A stretch of DNA of 33,133 nt, taken from an uncultured Lachnospiraceae bacterium. GTDB lineage: Bacteria > Bacillota > Clostridia > Lachnospirales > Lachnospiraceae. The stretch lies in contig CAJUKV010000037.1 in assembly GCA_910587305.1 (NCBI GenBank), positions 1 through 33,133 on the forward strand, read 5' to 3'. A program made the position numbers and the translations under genes. Below, piece by piece: positions 23,801 to 31,481 of the stretch. The first letter of the stretch is position 1, and each line of letters begins with the position of its first letter. The notes beneath the pieces were generated by a model. The model saw only the letters and a list, made by a program, of their open reading frames with translations. It was not told where the DNA came from and ran no database searches.

Positions 23801-25428
23801 CCCACATAAACGGTGGTGGAGGTTACCACTTCCTCCCGGATGGCGTCGATAGGCGGATTGGTCACCTGGGCAAAGAGCTGCTTAAAATAATGAAACAGCG
23901 GATGATAGGTCTTGCTAAGAACCGGAAGGGGCGTATCCACTCCCATGGCCGCAATGGCTTCCCCGCCGTTTTTCGCCATGGGCAGGATACTGTTTTTGAG
24001 TTCCTCGTAAGCATACCCGAAGGCTTTTTGCATGCGCTGTCTTTCTTCCTCCGTAAACTCCGGCACACGCTCATTGGGGATTTTCAAATCGTGCAAATGA
24101 ACCAGGTTGCTGTCAAGCCACTCGCCGTAAGGCTGCCCGGAGGCGTAGGTTTCTTTTAACTCGTCGTCGTCAATCACCTTTCCCCTTACCGTATCCACCA
24201 GCAGCATCTTGCCGGGACGCAGCCTCTCTTTTACAAGAATCTTTTCAGGGGCAATGTCCAAAACGCCGACTTCCGAGGAAAGAATCAGCTGGTCGTCGTC
24301 CGTAATCATATACCGGGAAGGACGCAGGCCGTTCCGGTCAAGCACAGCCCCCATCACATCCCCGTCGCAAAACAGAATGGAAGCCGGGCCGTCCCATGGC
24401 TCCATCATGGTCGCATAATACTGATAAAAATCTTTTTTGTGCTGGGACATGGTCTTATTGTTGGCCCAGGGCTCCGGAATGGTTATCATCACCGCAAGGG
24501 GTAAATCCATGCCGCTCATCACCAGAAATTCCAGTGTGTTGTCCAGCATGGCCGAATCGGAGCCGGAGGCGTTCACCACAGGAAGCACCTTATGAAGCAG
24601 GCCGTGCAGATGCTCCGATTCCATATTTTCCTCCCGGGCAAGCATCTTATCCACGTTTCCTCTGATGGTGTTAATCTCGCCGTTATGTACGATAAACCGG
24701 TTGGGATGGGCCCGCTCCCAGCTGGGGTTGGTGTTGGTGGAAAAACGGGAATGCACCATTGCAATAGCGGATTCATAGTCTTTGTCCTGCAAATCCGCAA
24801 AGAAGGTGCGCAGCTGTCCCACCAGAAACATGCCTTTATACACAATCGTCCTGCTGGATAAGGATACCACATAGGTGTTATCCGAGGACTGCTCAAACAC
24901 GCGCCTTGCCACATACAAAAGACGGTCAAAGGCAACGCCCTTTTCCACCTGCGCCGGTTTCTTCACGAAAGCCTGCATAATGTGGGGCATGCATTCAACG
25001 GCTTTGTGGCCTAATACGGTTGGGTTGGTGGGTACCTCGCGCCAGCCCAAAAAGGTGAGGCCTTCCTTTTCCACAATGATTTCAAACATTTTTCTTGCCT
25101 GATTTTTTTGCAGTTCATCCTGTGGGAAGAAAAACATTCCCACGCCGTATTCCCGCTCCTCGCCTATGGATATACCAAGAGGTTGGGTTACTTTTTTGAA
25201 AAATTTATGAGGGATCTGGGTTAAAATGCCGACGCCGTCGCCTGTCTTGCCCTCCGCGTCCTTGCCGGCGCGGTGCTCCAGATTCTCCACAATTTTAAGA
25301 GCATTCTCTACCGTCGCTCTGCTTTTTACGCCCTTGATGTTGACGCAGGCGCCGATTCCGCAATTGTCATGCTCGAATTCCGGACGGTATAGAGGGGCTT
25401 CGGGGCGGGTTCTTTTTACATCAAACAT
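20875..25428 (-). CDS. gltB: Glutamate synthase large subunit
   Basis: GltB makes two glutamates from glutamine and 2-oxoglutarate. The 1517-residue product has a class II glutaminase domain whose catalytic cysteine is C23 (HDNCGIGAC) after a short propeptide, with RFSTNTNPSW and NGEINT in the amidotransferase site. A central domain and the FMN-binding synthase barrel (SGEGGED, PGEGGHLPG, GYDGGTGAAP) follow. The 3Fe-4S cluster cysteines are C1121, C1127 and C1132 in CVMMRVCNLDTCPVG. The C-terminal beta-helix has GGQSFGAF and GAIAVVEGVGDHGCEYMTGG. The length is normal for the family. The start has AAAGGAG about 6 nt upstream. It is first in the gltB-gltD unit. A 212-bp imperfect palindrome begins 31 nt upstream of the start and would lie in the leader or displace the promoter. 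Confidence 0.97.
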   Translation of the reverse strand: MFDVKRTRPEAPLYRPEFEHDNCGIGACVNIKGVKSRATVENALKIVENLEHRAGKDAEGKTGDGVGILTQIPHKFFKKVTQPLGISIGEEREYGVGMFFFPQDELQKNQARKMFEIIVEKEGLTFLGWREVPTNPTVLGHKAVECMPHIMQAFVKKPAQVEKGVAFDRLLYVARRVFEQSSDNTYVVSLSSRTIVYKGMFLVGQLRTFFADLQDKDYESAIAMVHSRFSTNTNPSWERAHPNRFIVHNGEINTIRGNVDKMLAREENMESEHLHGLLHKVLPVVNASGSDSAMLDNTLEFLVMSGMDLPLAVMITIPEPWANNKTMSQHKKDFYQYYATMMEPWDGPASILFCDGDVMGAVLDRNGLRPSRYMITDDDQLILSSEVGVLDIAPEKILVKERLRPGKMLLVDTVRGKVIDDDELKETYASGQPYGEWLDSNLVHLHDLKIPNERVPEFTEEERQRMQKAFGYAYEELKNSILPMAKNGGEAIAAMGVDTPLPVLSKTYHPLFHYFKQLFAQVTNPPIDAIREEVVTSTTVYVGTDGNILEQIPKNCNMLRVNNPILTNTDIMKIKSMKKDGFKVEVIPITYYKNTSLERAIDRLFVEVDRAYRDGANIIILSDRGVDENHVAIPSLLAVSALNRHLVVTKKKTSVALILESGEPREVHHFATLLGYGACAINPYLALESIKELIDSHMLDKDYYAAVEDYNNAILHGIVKIASKMGISTIQSYEGSQIFEAIGIDKEVIDKYFPHTVCRVGGITIKDIEKQVDALHSRAFDPLGLANDLTLDSLGHHKMRSGADEHLYNPATIHLLQESTKRGDYELFKQYTALVNDETSIKNLRGLMDFQYPEKGVPIEEVESVESIVTRFKTGAMSYGSISKEAHETMAIAMNRLHARSNSGEGGEDLDRLSVGTDGVNRCSAIKQVASGRFGVTSRYLVSANEIQIKMAQGAKPGEGGHLPGGKVYPWIAKTRHSTPGVGLISPPPHHDIYSIEDLAELIYDLKNANKDARISVKLVSEAGVGTVAAGVAKAGAQVILVSGYDGGTGAAPRNSIHNAGLPWELGLAETHQTLIMNGLRNKVRIETDGKLMSGRDVAIAAILGAEEFGFATAPLVTMGCVMMRVCNLDTCPVGVATQNPELRKNFKGKPEYVMNFMRFIAQELREYMAKLGVRTVDELVGHTELLKIKDSLSESQRQIDLSLILTNPYAGGREKVTFDPKQVYDFKLENTMDEKVLLKQLRRVMSEGGKRSIEVDVKNTDRAFGTILGAEITKTLGDELEEDTYHVLCRGAGGQSFGAFIPKGLTLELVGDSNDYFGKGLSGGKLVVYPPRGSRFHAENNIIIGNVALYGATSGKAFINGVAGERFCVRNSGAIAVVEGVGDHGCEYMTGGRVVVLGRTGKNFAAGMSGGIAYVLDEDNDLYIRLNKEMVSSYEVTSKYDVIELKEMIKEHVALTNSEKGKEVLDNFKDYLPKFKKIIPHDYEKMLTAIVQMEEKGLSAEQAQIEAFYAAKESGK

Positions 25429-25458
25429 AGTATTCTCCTTTCTTTATGTTATGCGCCG

Positions 25459-25670
25459 GGTAATTGCGAAATAGTAGGTTGTGAGAATATTCTTGCAAAA
25501 CATTCTGCTCAAATCCTGTTGCGCCAGGCATTCCAACAAACCCAGTAAAGCAGAAGTCAGTCGGGCAACGGCCCTCCTGCCTTCTATGGTTTTGTTTCCA
25601 TGGCGCATAAGGATTTTCACAGAATGTTTTGCAAGAATATTCAGCCAGGTTTTTGAATTTCGCAATTACC
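25459..25670. mobile_element. 212-bp imperfect palindrome, MITE-like, upstream of gltB
   Basis: The ends GGTAATTGCGAAAT (25459-25472) and ATTTCGCAATTACC (25657-25670) are perfect inverted repeats of 14 bp. A second perfect pair of 23 bp lies inside (25485-25507 with 25620-25642), followed by an imperfect pair (25508-25526 with 25601-25619, 14 of 19). The whole folds as one long stem. No coding frame or clear target-site duplication is seen. The form suits a miniature inverted-repeat element or a large hairpin. It lies between gltB and any upstream promoter. Confidence 0.6.
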
Positions 25671-25782
25671 TATTGCTGAATGTCTAAGCTAACCAACGGT
25701 TGGCTTTAGGCAGCCACTTGGCTCATTGTCCGCGGAAATAAATTCTGCCGTATCCAACTTTACTGTTGCCCCACGGGTCTAT

Positions 25783-25945
25783 GTATCAAACGCTGACTCA
25801 TTTCGCAAATCAGCTTATTGCAATCAAGCAGGGAAGATTTTCTTCCTGCTCGCCGCGCAGCCCGCATGCTGCCTTGGCAGCAAATTTCCGTGTGCGGGCC
25901 TGTGCATCAAACGCCGACACGCTTCGCGAATCGGCTTATTGCATA
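25783..25945. repeat. Structured intergenic repeat R1, copy D (most complete)
   Basis: Module 3 occurs on both sides (25785-25822 with GCTGA/TCAGC, and 25905-25944 with GCCGA/TCGGC, a compensated difference). Module 1 pairs GCAGGGA (25828-25834) with TTCCTGC (25843-25849) with one G-T. Module 2 pairs GCCCGCAT (25860-25867) with GTGCGGGC (25892-25899) and encloses GCTGCC/GGCAGC (25868-25881). It lies just beyond a terminator hairpin on the minus strand. The stretch 25671-25782 holds a further 9-bp hairpin (25686-25706) and nothing else I can name. Confidence 0.85.
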
Positions 25946-25949
25946 AAAA

Positions 25950-25984
25950 AATCGCAATAAGGCCTTTTTCGCCCCATTGCGATT
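25950..25984 (-). terminator. Intrinsic terminator next to R1 copy D
   Basis: AATCGCAAT (25950-25958) and ATTGCGATT (25976-25984) are perfectly complementary. On the minus strand the stem runs into seven T residues. It lies about 207 nt after the CPBP protease stop. Confidence 0.75.
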
Positions 25985-25994
25985 CACGTGTTAT

Positions 25995-26023
25995 AATATA
26001 CACCCATTTTATCATGTTGTAAA
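25995..26023 (-). promoter_or_regulatory. Promoter-like site directly before a terminator
   Basis: On the minus strand TTTACA (26018-26023) and TATATT (25995-26000) are separated by 17 nt. The predicted start near 25988 is only a few bases before the terminator hairpin at 25984-25950, so the product would be a very short RNA unless termination is incomplete. This may be chance in AT-rich DNA. Confidence 0.3.
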
Positions 26024-26038
26024 TAAAAACTTTTTTCG

Positions 26039-26063
26039 AAATTGTCAGATAATCAGACAATTT
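26039..26063. other. 8-bp hairpin downstream of the CPBP protease gene
   Basis: AAATTGTC (26039-26046) pairs with GACAATTT (26056-26063) with a 9-nt loop. A T-rich tract follows on the plus strand only, where no gene is ending. It may help stabilise the 3' end of the minus-strand message. The rest of 26064-26190 shows nothing recognisable. Confidence 0.35.
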
Positions 26064-26190
26064 TATTTTATATCTGCAGCAGTCAGTCTTCGCTCCTTTT
26101 GTGCGTTAAATATTAAGGTGAAATCATACTTTTTCATTTTTGTATCCATGGGTCAGGCGAACATGCTCGTATGTTCATTTGACCCTCAAA

Positions 26191-27201
26191 TCAAGGTTGA
26201 AAAACCTTTCGCATCTGCCACAGGCATATCCCACCCACTGCCAAAAGGACTGCCATGGTTCCCATCATGACTGCCCTGCTTACCTGATTGAACCAGTTAT
26301 GGTAAGTCAGTGTAAAAACGCTGATATTTGCCACGGCATGGAATAGCACAGGCACTGTAAAGTTATGATATTTTTCATACGCATAAGCAATCAATAAGCC
26401 CAACAACGTACCATAAGCGGCCTGTATCATATTTCCATGGTAAAGGCCGAAGAACAGGGAGGATAAAATCAGTGCAATCGGATAGTTAAAGCATCGTTTC
26501 ATTCTGTTGTACAGGATTCCCCGAAAGACGGCTTCTTCCGTCAGCGGGGAAATGATTCCGTACAGAATCAGCCCTGCCGCAAACTCCACTCCGTACTGTA
26601 TCTCGCGTACCCTGTTATAGGCCCCGGAACGCTCCGAAAGACCGGTCTGCGCAAACAAGATGTTGATTGTCACAGACACACAGGCAGCAAACGCCGCTAA
26701 AAAACAGTATGAGGTCACATCTCCCTTTTCATATGTCTGAGCCTTTACCTCCTTTTGGGCTGTCTTATAGATGAAGGCGGCTCCGATTAACATGGCAAGG
26801 CCATTTATGGCTCCTTGCAGGGTGCCCGCATATCTGCTGCAAAATGCGGTAACGCTCTGACTGCCGGAGGATAAAATTTTCTCCATAACCGCCCATAGAA
26901 GGAACTGCGCTATGTCGTGCGCCACAAAATAGATGAAAAGCGGCAACAGCAAATAAGCCGTCTTTTTAAAGGATGGCCAGCTTTTTATTGGCGCGCTCGC
27001 ATTTGGATTGTTGAGCGGCTGAGAGACTCTATGCTTTTCCCTGTCAGAGACGCCTTGATGGTTTACGGTATCCCCGGAGGCAATAGAGCCCTTATTGTTT
27101 AGGGCATCTCCGGAAACTGCGCCCTTATGCTTTAAGGTATCTCCAGGGGCAGCAGCGCCCTTACGGGCAAAGGCACCCCTGTGGGCGTCCGGTTTAAACA
27201 T
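26191..27201 (-). CDS. CPBP-family intramembrane glutamic protease
   Basis: The 336-residue membrane protein has the CAAX protease / bacteriocin-processing motifs: EEAVFRG (E222, E223, R227), FGLYHGN (H255) and FHAVAN (H288, N292). About eight hydrophobic segments begin near residue 82. Bacterial members process peptides or act in self-immunity and signalling; the substrate here is unknown. The N-terminal 80 residues are polar and contain three imperfect 11-12 residue repeats (KGAAAPGDTLKH, KGAVSGDALNN, KGSIASGDTVNH), which is unusual. The ATG overlaps the stop of the S1-domain gene by 8 nt and has no good Shine-Dalgarno, so translation is probably coupled. No later ATG precedes the first membrane segment. 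Confidence 0.85.
   Translation of the reverse strand: MFKPDAHRGAFARKGAAAPGDTLKHKGAVSGDALNNKGSIASGDTVNHQGVSDREKHRVSQPLNNPNASAPIKSWPSFKKTAYLLLPLFIYFVAHDIAQFLLWAVMEKILSSGSQSVTAFCSRYAGTLQGAINGLAMLIGAAFIYKTAQKEVKAQTYEKGDVTSYCFLAAFAACVSVTINILFAQTGLSERSGAYNRVREIQYGVEFAAGLILYGIISPLTEEAVFRGILYNRMKRCFNYPIALILSSLFFGLYHGNMIQAAYGTLLGLLIAYAYEKYHNFTVPVLFHAVANISVFTLTYHNWFNQVSRAVMMGTMAVLLAVGGICLWQMRKVFQP
27060..27180. repeat. Tandem repeat coding for the CPBP protein N-terminus
   Basis: Three to four imperfect 33-36 bp units, each containing a GCCCTTA-type block and GGTATCTCC or GGCATCTCC, encode the KG...GD repeats. Unit lengths are multiples of three, so copy-number change would keep the frame. Confidence 0.65.
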
Positions 27202-28105
27202 GGATGTCCAGCTTTGCGAAGATATCGCCTAAACTGGTTCCAAGTCTTTCCCCTGAACTGTAATTCTTTACGTCCGTTTTTTCAATTTCCTCGGCTTCCT
27301 GTCCATCCTGGGCTGCTTTTATGCTCAAAGAAATCTTCCCGTCCCGAGTATTCAAAACCTTGACTTTAACTTTATCGCCCACTTTCAGTACCTCGGAGGG
27401 CTTCTTGATGCGCTTTTGGCTGATTTGGGAAATATGCACCAGACCGCTTAAGCCGTCAGACAAATCAACAAAAGCCCCGTAGGTCTGCAGGCTTTCCACC
27501 GTACCTTCCAAAATGGTTCCGGGCACTAGCATTGCCACCTTGTGGTCATGCGCCTCTTTTTCCTGCTCTCTTAAAACTTCTTTGGCTGAGAGAACCAGTT
27601 TCTTCTTTTCCTGGTCAACGGTTATGACCCGCACCGTCAGTTTCTTTCCCTTGTAAGGCTCCAAATCCTCCACATAAGAAAGGGACAGCTGGGAAGCCGG
27701 TATAAATCCCCTGATGCCTTCCACAAAGGCTACCGCTCCGGCTTTCACAATCTCGCCAACCTGCACCTCTAAATTTTTCTTTTCCTCCATGTACTGTTTT
27801 AAGACATCCCATGCCAACACCGCATTTGCTTCCTTTTTGGAAAGGAGGATATTGCCCTGCCCGTCGTCCATGCGCACCACAGTAGCCTCAATCACATCTC
27901 CTATCTTTACATCCTCTTTCACGGAAAATTTGGGATCGTCGCTCATCTCCGCCGCCTTGATAATTCCCTGGGTGTAGTACTTTAAATCCAGGGTTACCTC
28001 GTCTTCGTTGACGTCAATCACCGTTCCTGTAATCACGTCCCCTTCGTTGATTTTTCGAAAGGACGCTTCCAGCTCCCTTTCATAGTCTTTCATTGTCTCT
28101 TCCAT
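27194..28105 (-). CDS. S1-domain RNA-binding protein (RpsA-like)
   Basis: The 303-residue protein has three S1 OB-fold domains at about 22-91, 111-175 and 195-263, the last with the classic TYGAFVDLSDGLSGLVHIS sequence. It resembles the short S1 proteins of Gram-positive bacteria, which bind mRNA or help translation; it is shorter than the E. coli ribosomal S1 protein. The C-terminal tail (about 40 residues) is acidic then polar. ATG 28105 is chosen for GGAGG at 28114-28118 with an 8-nt spacer; ATG 28093 is possible. It follows the SGNH hydrolase by 80 nt and overlaps the CPBP gene by 8 nt, which suggests a three-gene unit. No direct functional link is known. Confidence 0.9.
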   Translation of the reverse strand: MEETMKDYERELEASFRKINEGDVITGTVIDVNEDEVTLDLKYYTQGIIKAAEMSDDPKFSVKEDVKIGDVIEATVVRMDDGQGNILLSKKEANAVLAWDVLKQYMEEKKNLEVQVGEIVKAGAVAFVEGIRGFIPASQLSLSYVEDLEPYKGKKLTVRVITVDQEKKKLVLSAKEVLREQEKEAHDHKVAMLVPGTILEGTVESLQTYGAFVDLSDGLSGLVHISQISQKRIKKPSEVLKVGDKVKVKVLNTRDGKISLSIKAAQDGQEAEEIEKTDVKNYSSGERLGTSLGDIFAKLDIHV

Positions 28106-28185
28106 AACTCTTTCCTCCTTCTTTTCACTTTTTCCCTTAATTTGTGTCAAAGTATGTCTAAAAAATACTTTCTGCTCATATACCG

Positions 28186-29514
28186 TTATTCCGTCACCCC
28201 ATGCTCTAGCAAAAACTGTTTCACCAAATCATTGCGTGCGCCTAACAGGTGAATCTGGTCAAAGGTGTATTCCTCGTTCAGATTCCCTCCTTCATCGCAT
28301 ACCACCTCGTTTACATCTATGTAAAAGATATTTTTGTTGTCCGCTAAGGTTGCAATGGCGTTATTCCTTGCGTTGATATTGCTGTTGTTAAAAATAGCGT
28401 CCGAGCTGCTTTTCTTTTCCGACACCCGCATAATTCCCATGATAAAGATTTTTGCCTCCGGCTCGAGCTCCCTGAGGGTATCGACCACTTCCGTATACTG
28501 CCCCATAAAATCTTCCGTGGTCCCTCTGCCAAGCTCATTGATTCCCAGCATCATGTAAATCTTTTTGTAATCCTTGCCCGCTAACGCCTCCTGCACCGTG
28601 CCCGCCTTGCTGAAATTCTCTTCAAGCGCCTTATAAATGGTGAGAGAAGTTTCACAGAAAAAGTCGGCGTGTTCCGCCAAATCCGTGTAATCCTTAAGAC
28701 CCACAAACCGGGAATCTCCAATAAACATTGCATCGTCAAAATAGCTTTCGTCCACCGTCTCAAATTCATAGGACGACGCCCTGATAACGCCTGCATCGCC
28801 ATAGATATCCGCGGAAATATGATTGAGATACTCCTCACGGGTGCTTTCACGAAGAGGCTCCAGACGTTCAAAGCTTCCTTCTTTATAAGTCTTTGAAGCG
28901 TTCAGCAAAGCATCCGCACCAATCGTTCCGGCATCCGCGCCTTTTACTTCGCTCCCTATCAGGTTTTCCGCCTGGTCTTGTCCCTCGGCTCCCTGTCCTT
29001 TATGCTCTTCTCCTTCATCTGATGCTCCGCCAGACCCAGGCTCCGCTCCATTGTCTTTGCCAGCGTCTTTTGCCAAACTATCGTTTGCATTTTCTCCGCT
29101 CTGTTCATTTACGCCTTCTTTCTCCCCAAGATTTACCCCCTGGCTCTCCGTATCTTCTTTCTCCGTATCGTTCTCTTTCCCGTCTGTCTCTCCGGTGTTG
29201 TCCGCGCCATCGGCAGTTGCACTTTCCACCTCTTCCGGCATTTCCTCCTGATCGTCAAAGTACAGTTCTTCCGGCTCCTTTTCTCCCGGCTCCGGCGCTT
29301 GTGCCATAACCGGCGCGTTTTGCCTTTCAAAAAGCTGCCATGGATAAATCTCATCATTAACCGCCGTAAACATCACCGACAAAAGCGGCGCGGTGGCCGG
29401 GTCGTATTCCTGATTTGCATATATGGTATTCCTGCCCCCAAGGGCTATAATGGTAAAAAGCAGCCCCGTACTTAACAAAAGCACAAAAACCGGACATTTC
29501 TTGATAAATTTCAT
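28186..29514 (-). CDS. Secreted or membrane-anchored SGNH/GDSL-type hydrolase
   Basis: The 442-residue protein begins with a membrane anchor or signal (about 9-27) and then has a long acidic, low-complexity linker (about 72-200) rich in E, D, G and N. The C-terminal domain is SGNH: block I FIGDSRF (S267), block III GINELG (N326), block V DQIHLLG (D419, H422). It is thus an extracellular esterase or acyltransferase. The MBOAT gene upstream on the same strand is the usual partner: MBOAT brings the acyl group across the membrane and the SGNH protein transfers it to a wall polymer or exopolysaccharide. GGAG about 8 nt upstream supports the start. Confidence 0.88.
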   Translation of the reverse strand: MKFIKKCPVFVLLLSTGLLFTIIALGGRNTIYANQEYDPATAPLLSVMFTAVNDEIYPWQLFERQNAPVMAQAPEPGEKEPEELYFDDQEEMPEEVESATADGADNTGETDGKENDTEKEDTESQGVNLGEKEGVNEQSGENANDSLAKDAGKDNGAEPGSGGASDEGEEHKGQGAEGQDQAENLIGSEVKGADAGTIGADALLNASKTYKEGSFERLEPLRESTREEYLNHISADIYGDAGVIRASSYEFETVDESYFDDAMFIGDSRFVGLKDYTDLAEHADFFCETSLTIYKALEENFSKAGTVQEALAGKDYKKIYMMLGINELGRGTTEDFMGQYTEVVDTLRELEPEAKIFIMGIMRVSEKKSSSDAIFNNSNINARNNAIATLADNKNIFYIDVNEVVCDEGGNLNEEYTFDQIHLLGARNDLVKQFLLEHGVTE

Positions 29515-29684
29515 TCGTTACTCCACTCCGCCTGTAAAACCGGACATTTTTTCGCGAACAACAGCAAAATTTATTTCGACGTTTGCCATATACCCCGTCC
29601 TCACAGGCTCACTTATTTTCTTTTGTTTTTTGAAACAGTTTATCTTTCAAACTTCCTGACATGCCGCCTTGCGGCACAAACAAT

Positions 29685-29778
29685 GTGTGAAGAATGACCG
29701 TCAGGGCATTCTTCTGAGTGTGAAGCTTTAGTTGTTCTTAGGCGGCGTTTTCTGACGCCTTAGAACTTCTCTTCACAC
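29685..29778. repeat. Hairpin repeat region with family R3 copy 2
   Basis: The core hairpin is 29734-29744 with 29756-29766, 11 positions with one mismatch at the same place as in copy 1. GTGTGAAG occurs twice (29685-29692, 29718-29725), and the complement CTTCACAC (29771-29778) closes an outer stem. Between the two GTGTGAAG blocks a small GAATG/CATTC hairpin is found. The preceding 29515-29684 shows a small GCCGC/GCGGC hairpin and otherwise only AT-rich upstream DNA; no gene is seen. Confidence 0.7.
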
Positions 29779-29882
29779 TTTACTCTTAAACAGCAATGAC
29801 AGCGTCACCCCTTCGGTCAGACCGCAAAGAACTGTCTGCAAGTTATTTCCGTGCAGTTTCTTAGATGCTTAACAAATAAAGT

Positions 29883-29930
29883 CTTGCGCCACTTTAGCGG
29901 CATACTCCCTCTGCATGGGCCTGTGCATTA
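29883..29930. repeat. Truncated R1 repeat, copy E
   Basis: Only the right part of module 2 is present: GCC/GGC loop sequence with TTTAGCGGCATACT, then GCATGGGCCTGTGCAT. The 5' arm and module 1 are missing. It runs into the MBOAT stop codon (29928-29930), so no terminator lies between gene and element here. Confidence 0.7.
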
Positions 29931-31304
29931 AAAGTTCAGGTACATAAACGGATTCCCCGCGCTGCTGGACAAAAAATAAATGGACAGCCAAAAGATCCCT
30001 GCCAGTGAAAGCACAATTAAGGGGTTATTTTTATGCTTTATGTAAAACTCCGACACCGCCGGAATGCACAGCAAAATCCCGGCAATAAAATAAACACTGT
30101 AATTTTGGGAATATTTGACAATATCCTGCTGATTAACGGCAATCCCCGCCCCGCCTATAAAAGGAAAAAGGCGGCCAAAATAAATTCCCAGCTGTTTTAA
30201 ATCCGTTATAGCAAAGACAACCCAGGTAAGGGGAATAAGCGCCAGCACATAAAGGTTTCCCAAAACGGGCACTTTCTTTAAAATCTCCCCGTAAAACAGT
30301 TTTTCCAAAATGATCAAAAGGCCAAGAACCGCGCCCCAAATCACATAGTTGAAACCGTTCCCGTGCCAAATCCCCGTAAGCAGCCACACAACGGCAAGGT
30401 TAAAGATAAGCCTGCCCTTCCTGCATCTGCTCCCTCCAAGAGGAATATATACATAGTCCCGGAACCAGTTTCCAAGGGTCACGTGCCATCTTCTGTAAAA
30501 TTCCGAAATGCTCTTAGAGGCATAAGGATGGTCAAAGTTTTCTATAAAGTCAAAACCCAGCATTACCATAAGTCCCGACGCCATCAGAGAATACCCCCAA
30601 AAGTCAAAATATAAACGTAAGGAATACCCAAAGGCCCCAAACCATGCCAGCGCCGTAGAGATACTTTGAAATCCAATCATCTGCAAATCATTCCACAAAA
30701 TCGCAAGCCGATCCGCCAAAAGTACCTTCATGCCAAGCCCTATCACAAACAATTTAAGGCCCTCCTCAAACTGTTCCGGGTCGTACATCCTTTTCCCGTC
30801 AAACCCTCCTTCATTATACCGCATAATCGGGCCTGATACCACCTGGGGAAACATGGTAAAATACAGCGCGGCCTGCCGGAATTTCGGCCTGCTCCAAATC
30901 TCCCCGCGAAGGGTGTCCGCCTGATAGGATATCATTTTAAAAATATAAAAACTAAGTCCCATGGGAAGCAGGCTATTGTCCACGAAAACGGCAAGCCCCT
31001 TGAACGCCGCGAGAATCGCCACGTCCAAAATGACCGCCTCTATCATACACCTTTTTCGCCTTTTTTTCTGCCAGTCGCTAAGCTGGAAGCCTTCGTTCAG
31101 CTTCCACATCCGCTCTCCCATAAAATAGTTAAACAACGTAGCGGCCATGAGCGCCAAAATAAAAACAGGCTCCCCCACCGCATAAAAAATAATGCTTCCG
31201 ATAAGCAGCACCATATCCCTGTACTTGACAGGCATTACAAAATACAAAATTAGAAATACCGGTAAAAACCGGAATAAAAATGCAAGGCTTGAAAAACTGA
31301 CCAT
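29928..31304 (-). CDS. MBOAT-family O-acyltransferase (AlgI/DltB/PatA-like)
   Basis: The 458-residue membrane protein has about ten to twelve hydrophobic segments, the motif RRWHVTLGNWFRDYVYIPLGG (271-291, written here as the family block) and the catalytic histidine H314 in GIWHGNGFNYVIWG. Proteins of this class move acyl groups, usually acetyl, across the membrane for O-acylation of alginate, teichoic acid or other surface polymers. The SGNH protein 413 nt downstream is the expected partner. There is no dltA/dltC nearby, so D-alanylation is unlikely. GAGGT about 5 nt upstream supports the start. Confidence 0.93.
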   Translation of the reverse strand: MVSFSSLAFLFRFLPVFLILYFVMPVKYRDMVLLIGSIIFYAVGEPVFILALMAATLFNYFMGERMWKLNEGFQLSDWQKKRRKRCMIEAVILDVAILAAFKGLAVFVDNSLLPMGLSFYIFKMISYQADTLRGEIWSRPKFRQAALYFTMFPQVVSGPIMRYNEGGFDGKRMYDPEQFEEGLKLFVIGLGMKVLLADRLAILWNDLQMIGFQSISTALAWFGAFGYSLRLYFDFWGYSLMASGLMVMLGFDFIENFDHPYASKSISEFYRRWHVTLGNWFRDYVYIPLGGSRCRKGRLIFNLAVVWLLTGIWHGNGFNYVIWGAVLGLLIILEKLFYGEILKKVPVLGNLYVLALIPLTWVVFAITDLKQLGIYFGRLFPFIGGAGIAVNQQDIVKYSQNYSVYFIAGILLCIPAVSEFYIKHKNNPLIVLSLAGIFWLSIYFLSSSAGNPFMYLNF

Positions 31305-31342
31305 AACATACCTCTGTATTTATCCTTTGACTTGTGATATCC

Positions 31343-31371
31343 ATTTTAGCATTCCTATTTTCATTCTACAA
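31343..31371 (-). promoter_or_regulatory. Sigma-A promoter of the MBOAT gene
   Basis: On the minus strand TTGTAG (31366-31371) and TAAAAT (31343-31348) are separated by 17 nt, with TG one base before the -10 box. The leader is about 30 nt. Confidence 0.6.
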
Positions 31372-31396
31372 GGATGTTTTATCAGTTTATTTTTTA

Positions 31397-31426
31397 TGTA
31401 TAAATTTTTTTCAAATACACACACTA
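31397..31426 (+). promoter_or_regulatory. Candidate sigma-G promoter of spoVAC
   Basis: TGTATA (31397-31402) and CACACTA (31420-31426) with a 17-nt spacer resemble the forespore sigma-G pattern (-35 TGNATA, -10 CATACTA). This agrees with the known sigma-G control of spoVA genes in Bacillus. The leader to the start is about 50 nt. Confidence 0.5.
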
Positions 31427-31481
31427 TGTAAAGCATATTGTCGGTAAGAAATCATGAATTTGCAGGCCGGGAAAGGAACAT

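Noticed and set aside
20073..24159. Several plus-strand frames of 100-220 codons opposite gltD and gltB
   Set aside because: They are shadows of the strongly conserved minus-strand genes; their sequences look like no protein family.
29486..29549. Direct repeat AAAACCGGACATTT, 50 bp apart
   Set aside because: One copy encodes the start of the SGNH protein and the other lies just upstream; it is a short local duplication with no visible function.
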